NCBI RefSeq assembly: GCF_037975245.1
Contig: NC_092576.1
Coordinates: 30,544,611-30,608,610, forward strand
DNA from: Apostichopus japonicus
Taxonomy: Eukaryota; Echinodermata; Holothuroidea; Aspidochirotida; Stichopodidae
Length of the DNA stretch: 64,000 nucleotides
Direction: 5' to 3'
In this document: in pieces, positions 21,599 to 34,569 of the stretch
Position numbering within the stretch: position 1 is the first letter of the stretch
Layout of the letters: each line of letters starts with the position of its first letter
Made by a program: the position numbers and the translations under genes
Notes under the pieces: generated by a model
Told to the model about the DNA's origin: nothing
What the model saw: the letters and a program-made list of their open reading frames with translations, nothing else
The model's database searches: none

Positions 21599-22431
21599 GG
21601 AGTGCGGAGGTGTTTTCGGCTGCTCTCCACTTTTCGTTGACCACACACTTTGTGTTTTTTACGTTGGCCTCTCAATAGTTTGTAGTTTGTTTAATGAAGT
21701 TTTGGCTTTGTTTGCGTGGTTTTTTTTCTGCCAGACTGCCCACTGAGGCTGAGCAGGACAAAACGGCGGAGATGGTACTAGCGGAGTGGCATGCGGAGCA
21801 GGATGCCGCTTGTACTGGTTCACCGGTAGCTACGCCCGCTATCGGTGATACTAGTCGGGCCCCGAGCCAAGAGACATTAAGTGGCCCAGATTCGGACTCG
21901 CCAATGGAGGAATGCACTACAGCCTTATTAGTTGTGGCTAAGGAGTCTTCCGATTGGTTTGACGAGACGAAACAGGCCACTGATCTCATTGACTCGAGAG
22001 GCCCTTCCACCCTGCCCGCAGTCGCTTCCGCTATACCGGACGCGATGGTCGCTAATGGTCCTCCTGTTCCTGACAGGGAGGTCCACTCGATGAAAGGCGA
22101 GGAGCTAAAAACTCTGCTCGTTCGCAGGAAAAGGGGGAACACGGCTAGGTGCCTGAAAAGACCCGTATTGGGAACAAAAAATCGTAGATAATGACATCTT
22201 ATCCCGGCGTTCCCCGGATGGGGTTTGAAGCGAGTTGGTTGATGGGTGTGGCACGGGTTGTGTGGTCGTTACATTATGGGTGTTTTTTTTGTGGGTGGTT
22301 TGGAGTTGGCCTTTTGGGGTCGGTTTGTATTTTTTGGGGGGGGGGGCTTCTGTTGGCCTTTGGGTTCGTGTCCTTGTGACGTTTCTACGTTAGTGAGAGA
22401 TTTGTGTTTGTGGGTTTCAGTTGGGTTTGAC
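21599..22431 (+). mobile_element. LINE-A with ORF2 and most of ORF1 deleted
   Basis: It begins with the LINE-A 5' end (GGAGTGCGGAGGTGTTTTCG, compare 43695), runs about 100 bp of 5' UTR, then jumps into the acidic C-terminal half of ORF1 (AEQDKTAEMVLAEWHAEQDA at about 21740). ORF1 stops at 22190. The following bases, GATAATGACATCTTATCC, are the first codons of ORF2, joined directly to CGGCGTTCCCCGGATG, its last codons. The 3' UTR follows but is cut at about 22431. This copy thus carries two internal deletions and is truncated at its 3' end, where an inverted LINE reverse transcriptase begins. Confidence 0.85.
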
Positions 22432-22449
22432 AAGGTTTGGTTTGCGCTT

Positions 22450-23720
22450 TCCCCAAATGAAATGATCACCAAGGCATGATCCGGTGCAGCTATCACTGTA
22501 CCAGGATACCAAAGGAGAGGAACAATAAAACGATTAACAACTGTTAACCTTCCCAGGGAGGGACAGCCACCTCCGACTGAATGTGTCGAGCCTTGCCTCC
22601 ACCTGATCAGCCTTCTCGGCCCAAGAGGTGGCCTCCGGGGCACCATAACCTAGCCAGATGCCATTTACCCTGATCATGACATCTGACCAAGTAGCATCGA
22701 ATGGGAGGGATTGGCCGCGCCAACCTCCTTAACGCACCCTTTTGGTCTTGGACTTGTTAAGTCTGGCACCAGTAGCCTCTTGGAAGGTTGCCAAAACCTT
22801 CGATACAGACTTGAAGGAGGCGAGTTCTTACACAATACAAGTGATGTCATCGGGATATTGCACGCTTGTAACTCTAGCCCCACCCGGTACATTGAAGGGT
22901 TGAAAACCCAAGCATCTGTCCAGCGAGGTACTAAGCGTTTCGCTGAAGAGAACACACAACAACGGGGAGAGGGGACAACCCTGACGGACTCCCCTTCGAA
23001 CCGGGAAGGGACCAGAAGTTAATCCGTTAACATTGACCATGCTCGAGACGTCCTTATATAGTAACGAGACCCAACGAATAAACACTGAGTTCAATCCGAA
23101 GGATCTACCATGTCAAAGGCCTTGTCCTGGTCCAAGGAGACCAGTGCAACATGGCAAATCACGAACTTTAACAAACTCGATCAAGTCTCTCATCAACCAC
23201 AGGTTATGTGGAATACACTTGCCTCGCACAGCACAAGTCTGGAGAGGACCTACAATATCCGGCATCATATCCGCTAAGCGATTTCCTAATGCTTTGGCCA
23301 GGATTTTGTAGTCCACAGTCGACAGCGTTATTGGATGCCTATTCGGGTCCAAAGGGTCTCCCGACTTTGGGAGGAGAACAATATTTCCAACCCGCTGTGT
23401 TTGGCCTTATGTAATTCAACTGGAAAGAGGTAGCGAACACGTCTCTCAAGTCCCCACCGAGAACCTCCCAGAAGGTCCTATAGAACTCAGCAGGAGGCCA
23501 TCGAGACCGGGGGACTTTCCCTTCTTCATCGCTGCTACTGCTGTCCAGAGCTCACCAACGGAGTGATTCGAACCCAAGCTATCGTTTTTACTATGAGGGG
23601 GGGGGGGGGGGGGCTGGTCTATACCAGACAACAAGTCTTCCTGGAGATCCTCGCCAACAGCAGCCCTGGAGTACAGGTTCGAAAAGAACGACCTAAATAC
23701 ATCGGATGACTAGTGGACCT
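22450..23720 (-). pseudogene. L1/Tx1-type LINE reverse transcriptase, minus strand
   Basis: Minus-strand blocks in order: MKKGKSPGLDGL near 23540; HPITLSTVDYKILAKALGNR near 23330; VGPLQTCAVRGKCIPHNLW near 23250; VNGLTSGPFPVRRGVRQGCP near 23000; a VQYPDDITCIV block at 22840 where active enzymes have Y-A-D-D; then a leucine-rich thumb-like segment and VNRFIVPLLWYPGTVI near 22540. Frames shift several times, and a G17 run at 23597 interrupts the start. Endonuclease and C-terminus are absent. It may be the missing ORF2 core of LINE-A or LINE-B, but that link is inference because no overlap with their known ends exists. Confidence 0.8.
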
Positions 23721-26079
23721 GACTTGCGTGTGTTGTTCGCAGAATTGACGTTGTGTTTATGAAGGGTACACAATCGTACAAAATCTCCCAATGAGTCGGT
23801 ATTCACATCTGGTCGGTTTTCCCTCAAGTTACCCTATTATATAGTTGACTGAATGTAATCAGTCTTACATGACACTCGTAACTCCCATATAATAACGGGC
23901 TTTGCGACAGTGTCTATCCACGGTCGATCACACCAAGCCAAAGTGACACAATTAGAATACCAGTCATAACACATAGTAAGGGTGCTAGCCCGGTTTCATT
24001 TACACGTTTGAGGACGGAAGGTTTGATGGGTCCCGATCAGTAAAGGGCACAAGGGGGTCTGGGGAATGAATATATATGAAATTTCCTTGTTTTACCAGGT
24101 TGGCCATCTTAGATTCTGGCCGCCATCTTGGAAATGGGTGACCCAAGCAACGTGTCATGACCATGATCTGTTTCAGTGACTCCGGAAACACCTGAATTGA
24201 CCCCTCATTTGTTCATTTCTGGAAAATTTTCTAAAACCAGATCCAGTAAGTTGCCAACTGACTGATTTTCTGGCTGATAGCTAGGGTCTGTGGCTGAAAC
24301 TAAGCCGATTTCCTACTGTGTAGACAATGGTTAGGTTGCTGTCACCAATTTAAACTACTTGGAAGCTGTTGACATAGGTTATAGTGTAGCTTCATCGAGT
24401 GCATTGGTAATAAATAATTACCTGTTTTAGTGCATGTTATATGGTGTAGGACAACTCTGACGTCATCTATATGCAAGGGTATTACATAATCAATGGCGGC
24501 ACACAGTAATCTGTGGCGAGGGTTTGGGAGCTAATTTTCTAAGTCTCCATATTCAATCAATGAGTTGATCCAAGTATGCTCCTTCATCATTTTCTGTGGG
24601 AACCACCTCCAGGTCAATGTCTATATGAACAACTTGTCTGTCTTGAAGATCAATGACACGGATAATAGATGGTTCCTCCACATGGTCCAGTTCCACTTAC
24701 TTGACTATATAAAATATAATTATAATATGAGTAAATGCTTCATATCCCTCAGCTTGTAAGTTAAAAAAATTGACTCTCCTGGACGCTCTGTGCCAAAGAA
24801 AATCATGAATCTCATTTCAGTAATAGCTTTGACAATACTCAAGGTAACTTGTTTCATCTCAGCCTTCAGCATAGACGCTTACTGGCAGCTGTGATCAACT
24901 TTCAGTAGAGCCTCTTCAAAGAGGCACTTCCCATTCCTTGGCACATTCTCTTTTGTTGGGACATCTCGACATAAGCAATCCCATATTGGTGATTTCACAT
25001 GAAATATATCATCCAAAGTTAATGTATTGGGATAACGGTCAAAGGATGTCTTCAAAGTCCTGTTTCAAAATTTACGCAACACTTCTTGATGGCAGTTTAG
25101 CAATCTTTTTTCCATCTGGGGTAGCAAACAGAAAAAGTTTACATCATAGAGAGTTGATAATACCCATGGAACTAAAAGACTGGTTACTTGGATATAAGAG
25201 ATGTAATATAGAAGACGTTCAACTACAACAGAAGAAATCATATACTTCACAAATATATTTACTGACCGGTGCACTCTTACTAACATTATTCCAAACAGTT
25301 TAATCATGTACAAATGGTGTTCAAAACACTTTGCACCATTCATATCTGTTTGGTGTCATACAGAGTTATGTTTTCTTTAATGAGGGGGGGGGGGGGATAG
25401 GGTAGGGTGACCCAACCCATTGCGTGCATGGCTCAATTCCCTTCGAGTTTTGCATTTGGAATTGTTCATCTCTTCAAGTGAAGAAGAAACCACCTGTCTA
25501 CTGCCAGTGTTCTTGCGAGATGTAGTTCTTGCGAGATAGCCAGTCTTGCTCTGTCTTCATTAATCTGATTTTTCAGATCATCTCCATCCCTTCACCATTG
25601 AGGTCCACTTTCCACCCCAATGAGTTGTTCATGAATGATACAAAAATCAAATATTGATAAAGAATTATCGTCCATGTAAAAGATCAGGAAGCCGCATTTA
25701 CTGTGCTGTTACCAAAAATGTATGGATTTGTGTTTGAAAATGAAGCCACAAACATTTGAAGCATAATTTTGTATGATCAAATGTAACTGCTATATCCAGT
25801 ATCACTGAAAATGTAGATTCAATATACATTGTCTTCATACTGTGATGGTTGGTCTATCAGCTCAAACACACAAGGTTTGTTTTTTCATCAAATTCAAACA
25901 CCACAGAGAGAACAAGATTCCATGACAGTAATGGTAATACATCCCCACGCCCACACCCAAATAACAGCGATTCACAAATAATGATTCACTATTTACCTTT
26001 TCAGTTTTGTTGCAATGAGTTGGTTATGAAGGTCATCCCTTGTGTCCACTTATTTCATCACTGCAAGAATTGACAGTAA
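23721..26079. other. No gene recognised
   Basis: AT-rich. A 121-codon frame at 24938-25303 and its antisense 92-codon shadow have no motif I know. A G13 run lies at 25384. Confidence 0.4.
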
Positions 26080-26715
26080 ATCATAAATCATGATGCTCTC
26101 CACTTTCCATATAAAAACCTCTGCTTGGATAAGTTAAAAAGTAAAGACACTGACTGACTTGGTATGAGCATTGATGCTGATGGAATAAACTTTAACCAGT
26201 CCAAGTCTTGTTGTTGGCATAAGTGGGCTGCGAAACTTACCTTCAAGCAAACTAAGTTTACACATGTTACCCCTCTTCTTAAAGCATTGCACTGGCTTCT
26301 AATTGAAACGCATATACATTTCAAAGTCCTTATTTAATCCACAATTGTATTTATAATCATTTATTTCCAAAATACCTTTCACAACTTCTAATTGTAAAGC
26401 AATACAAGCGTGCCACCCGGCAGTCAAAATTTATTACCCTCCTTGAACCTAAGACAAATGTTATTGTGAGGACAACTAATACCAACCGTACTTGTTCACT
26501 TTGCTTGGTCCCAAATTGTGGAATTCCCTACCAAACCATTTCAAATGTATACCTAAATATTCACTCTACCTCAATGCTAAACATTTTTCAATTTGATTTG
26601 TAATTATATTTCATTCTTGCATTATTATTTTTTTTCTTCTTTCTATTCATATTTATATGTATGTCGCATTTGACAGCTATTTTGTTTATGATTAGCGCAT
26701 TATAAATGTGTAGTA
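26080..26715 (+). mobile_element. CR1/L2-like LINE 3' end
   Basis: HVTPLLKALHWLLIETHIHF near 26263 matches the C-terminal signature of CR1/L2-group ORF2 (usually H-I-T-P-x-L-x-x-L-H-W-L-P-V-x-x-R-I). Fragments for the later P-Y-L-x-x-L and L-W-N-x-L-P region follow in shifting frames to about 26560. The 3' UTR ends with GATTAGCGCATTATAAATG near 26690, the characteristic terminus of this LINE group. Several stops and frameshifts. It is 5'-truncated. Confidence 0.7.
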
Positions 26716-28873
26716 CAAGCAGTAAAGCCAATGAAGAGGGTAGTGAATAGGAGGAAAATGTCATTGTGAGGACAACTAATAATGAAGGTAGCAGGAAGTA
26801 AGACGAAGTAGCCTACTGCATATTTTGTGAGGCGAGCACGACAAAACTTATCAACACATCTTCAAACACAACACAAAAAAGAGGGACTTGAATAGTTGAA
26901 AATGCAACTTTAGTGTCAACCTGTTGTTTACTTTTAACAAGACATGTTTCTTAAAGTTTCTCATAAACAACACTTTCTTGTGAAATTCAACAATATCAAA
27001 CTAAATATGAATGAGCGCAAACACACCACAATCAAGTCCGATAAACTGACATAAAGCAACACAAATAAACTGGCTGGGCTTAAAATGGCAGCTAGCTACA
27101 ATACAGGTAGAACACTTTTTAACACTTTTGATCCACAGTTAAAATATGCACAAGCAAGCTGGGGATATTGATAAAGCCTCACATGGCTCTGGTGAGTCGT
27201 ATCCATTGCATATCATTATGAACATTCACAATTTGGGGGATATACAGGCAAATAAAGTCAATATAGGAGTAGCTGTACTCATGCATGAATGTTAATTGAT
27301 CATTTGTTGTGAAGAGCACAAAAGTAGTATAGCTAGTCTGAATTGATGACAAATGTTTTATTAATGGAGATTGTTTTACAACAATGTATTATCCAGCTAC
27401 AAAGCGTAGTTTGTTTGGAAATTTAACTTTCATATTGATTACTGTTCAAGTAGTCGATTAAAATGAAAACTCAGTAGAACACAAGTTTAAAACATGAATT
27501 AAACATACTATATTTCCCATCTGAAATGAAAACTAATTCCACATGTTGTAGATAAAATAATTATATCTCATATGAACACGGCACATGCAATTTTCACTGA
27601 TGTGTCTGAACAAGATTTGGCATACAGAAGTATGCATGGTGATGGCAGTCGTAACACTTGTATGATACATCAGCAGCAGCCAGAAACCCTTATCTGGTGG
27701 CATAAAAGTCCCCACATATGCCTTCATCAGCTCTCCATGGATATTAGTTTAAGCTTCTTCACTTGCTTCCATTTTCCCCTTGTAAGAATTTCATGAAGAC
27801 TGTGTGTAGTTTTGGGGCCTGGCTAGAGATGTTGACCAGAATTGCCATCTGCAGATTCCAGATTGCAGCTGCAGATCTCTATCCCAAATAATTCTGCTGA
27901 ACAAGTCTTTCAAAGTTGCCTATCGTTTTCTTCTTCGCTGACGAAAGCAGACGGTTTTTTTAGGTCAACCGCCCTTTCTTCGTTAGACTCACTGAAACAG
28001 CACGTCGTTTCGGAGGCTTGCGCAGTTTCACTTCTTTTCATTGCCTGCAATTTGTAAAAGAGATGATAATTACAAATACTTAGCACTGTAAATCTACAAT
28101 AACTATTTCTTCTCACATATAGTCCTTAAAAAAACTTTTAAATACTGCAAAAGTTGTATGTCATTAGTGAGAAGAATGCAATGTTACAATATGCATAGGT
28201 TGATTTTTCAATCTGCACAGTTTTCACAGAAAACAGATATACTGTTGTCCCATATAGCCCTGTTTACATGTCAATTACAAGTTGGGTACATTTCCGTACG
28301 TTCCAATATTGTTTCACCATTTGGTACTATTGTAGCTGTGGTAGTAAAATATAAAGACACCCTTTTTCCCAGTCCCATAACTTAGTCACATGTGTGTTTT
28401 CAATTAACTCAGCCTACCTATGCCAGAACTACTAGTACTATATGATAAATGAAGCCAGGCCTATATTACAACTATACATTGCCTAGTATATGGGCCTACA
28501 ATTTGTACAACTTGGCGAGGACCAATTAAAAAAGTTAGGCGTAAGTATTTTGTCCAAAGAATAAATGCAGATTTTACTGAAAAACATGTTTGAATCACTT
28601 ACTTTAGTAGCCAACTTCTTTTATCTGTGTTTCTGTAAGTTGGTGTTTCAGAAATGTTAACAACAGCTAATATATGAAACTGGAAAGAATAACATTCACG
28701 GTACTATTACTACTACGACAACGAAATCCGGCCCGAAAGTTTTCACATACGTACCAACGCTATTGGTTTTCGTGAATAACATCATGATCATTCTGTGATT
28801 GGACAAGCTTGCAATGACGTCATGTCTCTCAGAAGGTCTAGAAGGTATTTTAGCCAGCTAAACTGCGCGGTCA
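26716..28873. other. No gene recognised
   Basis: AT-rich sequence with short frames. A minus-strand frame from ATG at about 28043 (MKRSETAQASETTCCFSESN) ends after some 43 codons and has no known family. Confidence 0.4.
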
Positions 28874-28954
28874 GCGTAGTTTTTTTCCTAAGAGGGTAAG
28901 GGGGTAATTATCATATATAGGCGTATCCTAACCCTCGTAGGAAAAAAATTACGC
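28874..28954. repeat. Short fold-back palindrome
   Basis: GCGTAGTTTTTTTCCTAAGA at 28874 is mirrored by CTCGTAGGAAAAAAATTACGC ending near 28954, giving arms of about 27 bp with few mismatches around a loop of about 27 bp. It looks like a very small MITE or a solo terminal repeat pair. Confidence 0.55.
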
Positions 28955-29032
28955 GCGCGTTGAACGGTACCTTTTAGACACAGTATAGCGATACAATATT
29001 GGACGAGCTGGGTGCACGTTCAGAATAGTGTA

Positions 29033-29285
29033 CGAGCCTGGCGTAAAATACGACCACGGACCCCCAACAAGCCACTCCAACAATCAAAAAACCACAAGGA
29101 CGACCAGCACACAGCAAAACGAAACACCCTCCCCTTGCACACTAGCGTCCAAAAAAAAAAGGCAGCCCCAGATAAACGGCGAAAATCGCCTTCAAGGCAA
29201 ATGTCATATTTCACCGCCAGGACTGCCTGCCTAGTGGCAAATTTTCCCATAAAAACTATATTACATTTATTCCTCCAAATAAGTG
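29033..29285 (-). mobile_element. LINE-B fragment, minus strand
   Basis: The minus frame VKYDICLEGDFRRLSGAAFF with surrounding non-coding sequence matches the LINE-B ORF2 end. The 3' terminal tail is absent at the low-coordinate side, which ends in GGACCCCCAACAAG. It lies directly beside composite copy B. Confidence 0.65.
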
Positions 29286-29621
29286 AGTGAGTAAGTAGTC
29301 TGCCAGTTAGACCAATTGTTGAGCAAAGATTATGTCACTCTTCCTTCGGTAGGCTCTGCCTCTCTTACGTAATTTATCGTAGTGTTCTTTCCTCTGCATC
29401 TGTCTGGATACGTTGACTATTTGTGCTCAACTTTAACCCGGCAGCTTCCATCTTCCTGGCTATTGACTCAAAAAGGCCCATTATTTGTGGGATCACAGTG
29501 CCATACACGACTGTTGCTGGCAAATGTGTTTTATGTATGTTGATGAGATTTGTGTTGTCAGTGTGGGAAATTATCAGAGAACCCTTTTCAGCATTTCGCA
29601 TAAATGGAGATTTGTAGTACC

Positions 29622-29746
29622 TATGGCGCGAGAAAGCGGAATATATTATGTACAACAATATATATGCTTTACTTGCAAAATACATACATGGTTTACTTCC
29701 AAAAGACATAAATTCTGCAAAAATATATTCTCTGACACAAAAGCAT

Positions 29747-29777
<31 letters not shown>

Positions 29778-30583
29778 CTTGTTAAATCTTGTTAAATATA
29801 CATCTTGTTAAAAAACATATATATTCTCTGACAGAAAAATATTTTTCTCTAACAAAATATATAAATTCTGAGATAAAAAAAAAATATATTCTACACGAAA
29901 AATTATATTCTGTGCAAAAATATATATGCTGTACAAAGTACGGAGCTCTGTAAGTGCTGACCAAGATGTTCAGTAACTTCAGCAGTGACCAGCCTGTTCA
30001 TTACACTGGCCATTCATAAAACGCACATGTTTGCTCAGAATCTTAATGCGGTTCATAGTTTGTGGGTTGGCGATATCACATTGCACATGATAGTACCAGG
30101 GATTATTCCATAACAACTCCCTGATTGTACGACGGTACGTTCGACAGCGAAGCCTTCTGTACCGTAACTAGCCGGCTTAACAGTAACTGCTCACTTCTTC
30201 ACATTTCAAGGTTATTAGTTTGGTGGGAAGGTCATTTGCACAGCTCAAATTTCCTGCGATCTACCGCAAGTGCCTATTGAAATCTGTAAGGCAGGTAAAC
30301 TGTTACGTCAGTGCTGCAGGGCGCATTTCACTCAATTGTATATTTTTTTTAGAGAATATATAATTTTTTTCTCTTAGAGAATATATATATCTTTGGCATA
30401 GAAACATATAATTTTTGTGTAAGTATATATATCTTTACAGAATACTTATTGTTAGATAATATATTATTATAAACATATATACAAATATGTCTAAAATGTA
30501 TTTTTTAAGTTAACCATGTATATATTTCGCAAGTACAGCATATATATATTTGTACGTAATATATTCCGCTTTCTCGCGCCATA
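29622..30583. mobile_element. 962 bp MITE with about 75 bp terminal inverted repeats
   Basis: The left end is TATGGCGCGAGAAAGCGGAA; the right end is its reverse complement (TTCCGCTTTCTCGCGCCATA), and similarity continues inward for about 75 bp. AGTACC at 29616-29621 is repeated at 30584-30589. Homologous sites without the element exist at about 11872-11890 and 59078-59095 (TAGTACCTGCCC), so both ends and the target duplication are certain. The interior is AT-rich with a long (TA)n tract near 29751 and has no coding capacity. Confidence 0.92.
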
Positions 30584-31228
30584 AGTACCTGCCCCTCTTA
30601 CATACAAATGACTGCTTTGGGCAATGTGAATGATCTCCACTGTAGCATTTAGTTAGGCAGTCCAGGCATGCTGACAAAGCTTTTGCAACTTTGCAGTGGT
30701 CATATTTGAGCACTTTCCTGGAGGCAGTTACCTCTGCCTGTACATGACAGGTTAAGTCCTCAGCAAAGCGCCTTTGTATCAGGTTCCCTGTTTCAGACTG
30801 AATAGGTACAGACATGATACTACTGAACCCTTAACATGCCTTGCCATCAGCATCAGTTGTCAGGACTTACTGGATTTTACCCAGTAAATTTGATGTAGAA
30901 ATCTTTCCACCATTTTGTTCGACTTCAATCTTGCCTTAAGTTTGCTGAACAGCCCTTTGTCCTTGACATTGTACCTTGTCAATGCTTAGGCACAACTTGT
31001 AACTGGGATTCTAACCAATAACAAATTTGTCCATGGTGACATTCTCTACAATACATTGTACTGCCGATCATATTCTGCATATTCCCCATGTTCATGTGAA
31101 AGTGACAACCCAGGTTAATAGACGTAAAACATGTAAATTGCTGAGAACAATACGGCTTTAACGTCAATAATAATGTTTTTGTCCACGATAAACGTTTCGT
31201 GCGCCGAGTGTATGCGTTTGGCTATTGT

Positions 31229-31450
31229 TCATGTATACAATTGAAATAGATGGGACAGGCCTTGCACCCGTGACCTGACTGCCCACGTCGTACAGGACGA
31301 CGCCGACGCACAGAAACGGGCGGAGTGTCCTACCTCCTGGCAGTTGAAACATCTAACCTCGGCGCACTGCCTAGTCACGTTTCCCCTTGGGCAGGTTCTT
31401 GGCTTATCACGGGATGTTCTTCTCTGTGACGACCTTATGCTGCCGTACAC
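31229..31450 (-). pseudogene. CCHC zinc-knuckle segment of copy B
   Basis: The minus frame of 73 codons contains CFNCQEVGHSARFC, a perfect C-x2-C-x4-H-x4-C knuckle, after an Arg-rich stretch (SSQRRTSRDKPRTCPRG). Such knuckles bind nucleic acid in retroelement and some transposon proteins. The matching place in copy C (about 59990) has lost the knuckle. The segment belongs either to the composite element or to a retroelement piece captured by it. Confidence 0.5.
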
Positions 31451-32499
31451 CGTTATTTGTTACGTTTATTTTTCACGGCTTTGGAAAGTAGCTAGTTCCG
31501 AAAAATGTTGTTAAAGAGTGCTACAGTTATATTGATCATTCCAACGGTTAGCTGCACTGACACCATGCCATGCATTATTATTTACGTTGAGATCGATGGG
31601 ATCTTTAGTGGAAGTATCACCAAAAGGAACACCATTTGTAATTGGGATTGTAGTCCGATTGTTGGCAAAATCGATCAAAACACTTTTTTGGATTCAGTTC
31701 TTTTAATTTTGATATGAGGAAGTTCATGTCCTCCTTGTTACGAGTCCGGATATCTGTATTTATGGGACACGATGATGGTACCTCCTTAAATTCATCAACT
31801 ACTGCTTTACTGATCTTTAACAAACGTTAACAATAATAGCATAGTCGAGAAGCTGCTTAGAGAATACTAAGTTATCGTGTGTGCAGAGTTTAAGTTGGAC
31901 TTTTTAAAGTGATGGGCATATATGTCACCTACCATTATGGTGTTTGTGGAGGGCAGTAATATAAAATATTTATGGTTGATATCGGTTATCCTCGGGTATG
32001 TTCATGAACAACGCAAAATCCATGACCAATACTCGAAATGTTAAAAGTTCAATCGTTACCCATTTAATGCACAAAGGATTAAAACGAGGTATTATCTGAT
32101 CAGGATTCTTTTCTATTTTTAATAACTTGATATATACGTAGTAAATACAGTTGACTGAAACATTGCCCCCGGATATGAGTTCATGAAGCATTTGCCATCA
32201 CCGCTTGATATATGTATTTTCCAACTTTTTGATGAGGGTAACATCGCAGCCACTCGATTCATTGTCGCCTGCTGGTCAAGCAATTTAAAAAAAAAACATA
32301 AAAACAAAATCAATTTTTGGTTGAAATCCCTTTTTAGGAAAAGAACCCTAATCAATTACCTTCCTTTACTGTCTTGCAGTTAAACCGTGGCCATTCTGAT
32401 TTCTACCATCTAAACCTATTTTTGGATGTGCCATCACGATGACTTTCTGCTCGCAGGAAACATTAAGCAGCATACACAATACCATGTGGGCAAACCAAG

Positions 32500-34560
32500 G
32501 AAGCCCGCCATTCGGTGCAACCCTGTAAATTTCAAAACAATGTCAAATTTAGTGCTATCTTTTGTAAGTGTGTCTCGTATTTTCCTGATGTCTAGTTTTG
32601 TCATTTTGGCAACCTCTCTTATTCCAACGTCTCCTCCCACCTTCCTGATGTAAGTTAGATTAACTACCACCTTAAACGCGTGAGTTTACCGCGTTCGCAT
32701 TATTATCCTTGACTTATTATCCTTGTTTGCCGTAAACGCCAAGTGGCATCCAAATACGGTGGAAGCTTATTTAATCGTGCGGTTTCAGGGAAGGGTAATC
32801 TTTACGTGTCCGGTCACAAATACAACAGATTCGCTACCTTAAACATGCCAATACAGAGGCTGGGCTTAATCGCCACGTCAAGGGAGTCTTAATCGGGCTG
32901 AGAATAAATGAACCACCTATCAAATATTACAGTTGACTGAAAGAAAATTGAAAATATGAAACGAGTGAGATTATATGTTTATTATCACATCGCATCGCAT
33001 CGCATCCACATCGCATCGTAAGCGTTTATTTTTTACACTCATACAAAAATTATGTAAATGAACGCAGACCACTTCTGATGTGTAAATACATCTAAATGCA
33101 ACTAAGTATTGCTATACATTATCGTGTTGAATATTTAGCTTTTAGTGTAAACCTCGAGAAGCCGTTCTAAATTTCAAAATATGCATTAGTGTCCGGAGAA
33201 TGTATTTTGATGCCCTAATATTACTTTTCTTACATTGTGGCAATTAGATACATATGAACGATTTTTAATGCCAGGTGAAAGAAGGAGAAAACCAAGTATA
33301 TATGGAATCTTTCTATTTTTAGCCAGCTACCCACTTAAAGTAAGTTAACATATCAGCGGCTAAAATTGTACCAAAAAAATTCATGTTTAAAATTCGGTGT
33401 GTTTATCCTCAGATCATATAAACGCCTAAGCACTTCTTCCAGGGTGGTTATCGGCCCCTCGCGCGCCCGCAACCCCTCCCCCCGGGCCCGGAAACGGTAC
33501 CAGCCTCTTATGGGGAACAAACTTGACCATTTCCTGCCTCATTTCGTACCACGCTTAATATTTTGTTGGTAGTTTCATTTTCTTTAATTAACATATATTT
33601 TGAAATAAAATTCAATGATAGCCCAAACAATATCTCTAAATTCTTTAACCTGGAATTAACCATGCATTAATTAACCCATTTCCGCATGGGGGGTTGGGGC
33701 AAACAATTAGTGTCTGGGGCACTTATCTTGTTAGGGCTGGCTTATAAAAGTTAGGGACAACTTCTCTATTTAGATAAACAGAGAACAAAATTTGAAATTG
33801 AAAAAGAATGAAATATGGAAATTATAATATGCAAATAAGGCCGCCATTTTGTTTTTTATGGAAAGCACTAAAATACCCAATAAAATCACTAATGACTTCA
33901 AAAATGATAAAGGTTCTTCTGGGGTTGCACTTTCACATGATACCAACTTTTCTTAAATCTGTTGAGGATTGACAGAGTTATGACTGATTTTATATTGAGT
34001 ACACATGTTAGGTTCGGCCCACTTTTATGACCCAATGTGGACATCAAATAATTTAGACATTTGAACATGATACATTTGTTGGATTATAATGTAAATAATG
34101 ATCGTTCAAAAATCCCCCAAGTTGTAAATCCCCCTCCCCCAAGTTCTAAACCCCCTCCCCCAGTTGTAACCCCCCAAGTTCTAGATCTCCTCCCCCCCCC
34201 CCTTCTAAATAATAAATTCCAGTAGGTGATGAGGCTGTATAGTTTCCAGAGGGTGAATCTTCAGTTGGGTGAAGTTAGTTGAGGAATTTCAAGAGCAGCA
34301 AGAAACAAAGCAGACTTATCTGTATGCAAAACTCTCTGAGAAACAAATGGTTTCAATTGTAATCTATCATCAATCAATCAATGATACTACCTCCCATAAG
34401 TAGTATCAAGTACAAAAACAAGGGTTTTCAAACTTCCAAGCTTCCACGAGTGTAAAGTTCAAGAGAATGTAAAGTGTTTATCATAGCCAAAATGGGAACA
34501 TTATTGTTGAAATAGAAGGTGTACAAACAGCATTTATTCGATTGCTAGATATGAAACTTA
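32500..34560. other. No gene recognised; small satellites
   Basis: A (GCATC)n run lies at about 32985-33020. A minisatellite is annotated separately at 34118. TTAACCCATTTCCGCATGGGG at 33671 resembles a piggyBac-type end, but no partner was found. Otherwise there are short frames only. Confidence 0.4.
34118..34205. repeat. C-rich minisatellite, about 4 units
   Basis: Repeats of CCCCCAAGTTSTAAA followed by CCCCCTC, period about 20-23 bp, ending in a C11 run at 34192-34202. Confidence 0.7.
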
Positions 34561-34569
34561 TGATTTTGG

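Larger units (their letters stand above)
29335..32480 (-). mobile_element. Composite element, copy B
   Basis: It aligns on the minus strand with copies A and C. Sequence shared with C: 31823-32280 matches 61142-62245, and 30590-31310 matches 59090-59970. The 'STQKAEAVD'-side protein end lies at 29340-29620. The copy is split by a 962 bp MITE at 29622-30583. At 31229-31450 it keeps a CCHC knuckle segment lost in C. The MAHPKIGLDGRNQNG segment near 32440 pairs with MAHAKVGSDGRNHEG in copy D (39700). No polymerase or Ulp1 region is seen here. All frames are broken. Confidence 0.6.

Noticed and set aside
24938-25343. Paired 121- and 92-codon frames as a gene
   Set aside because: Both strands are open over the same stretch, no motif is recognisable, and there are no splice or repeat cues.
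33671-33700. TTAACCCATTTCCGCATGGGG as a piggyBac terminal repeat for the transposase at 34.6-36.9 kb
   Set aside because: No matching inverted end with TTAA was found beyond 36.9 kb, so the link is unsupported.
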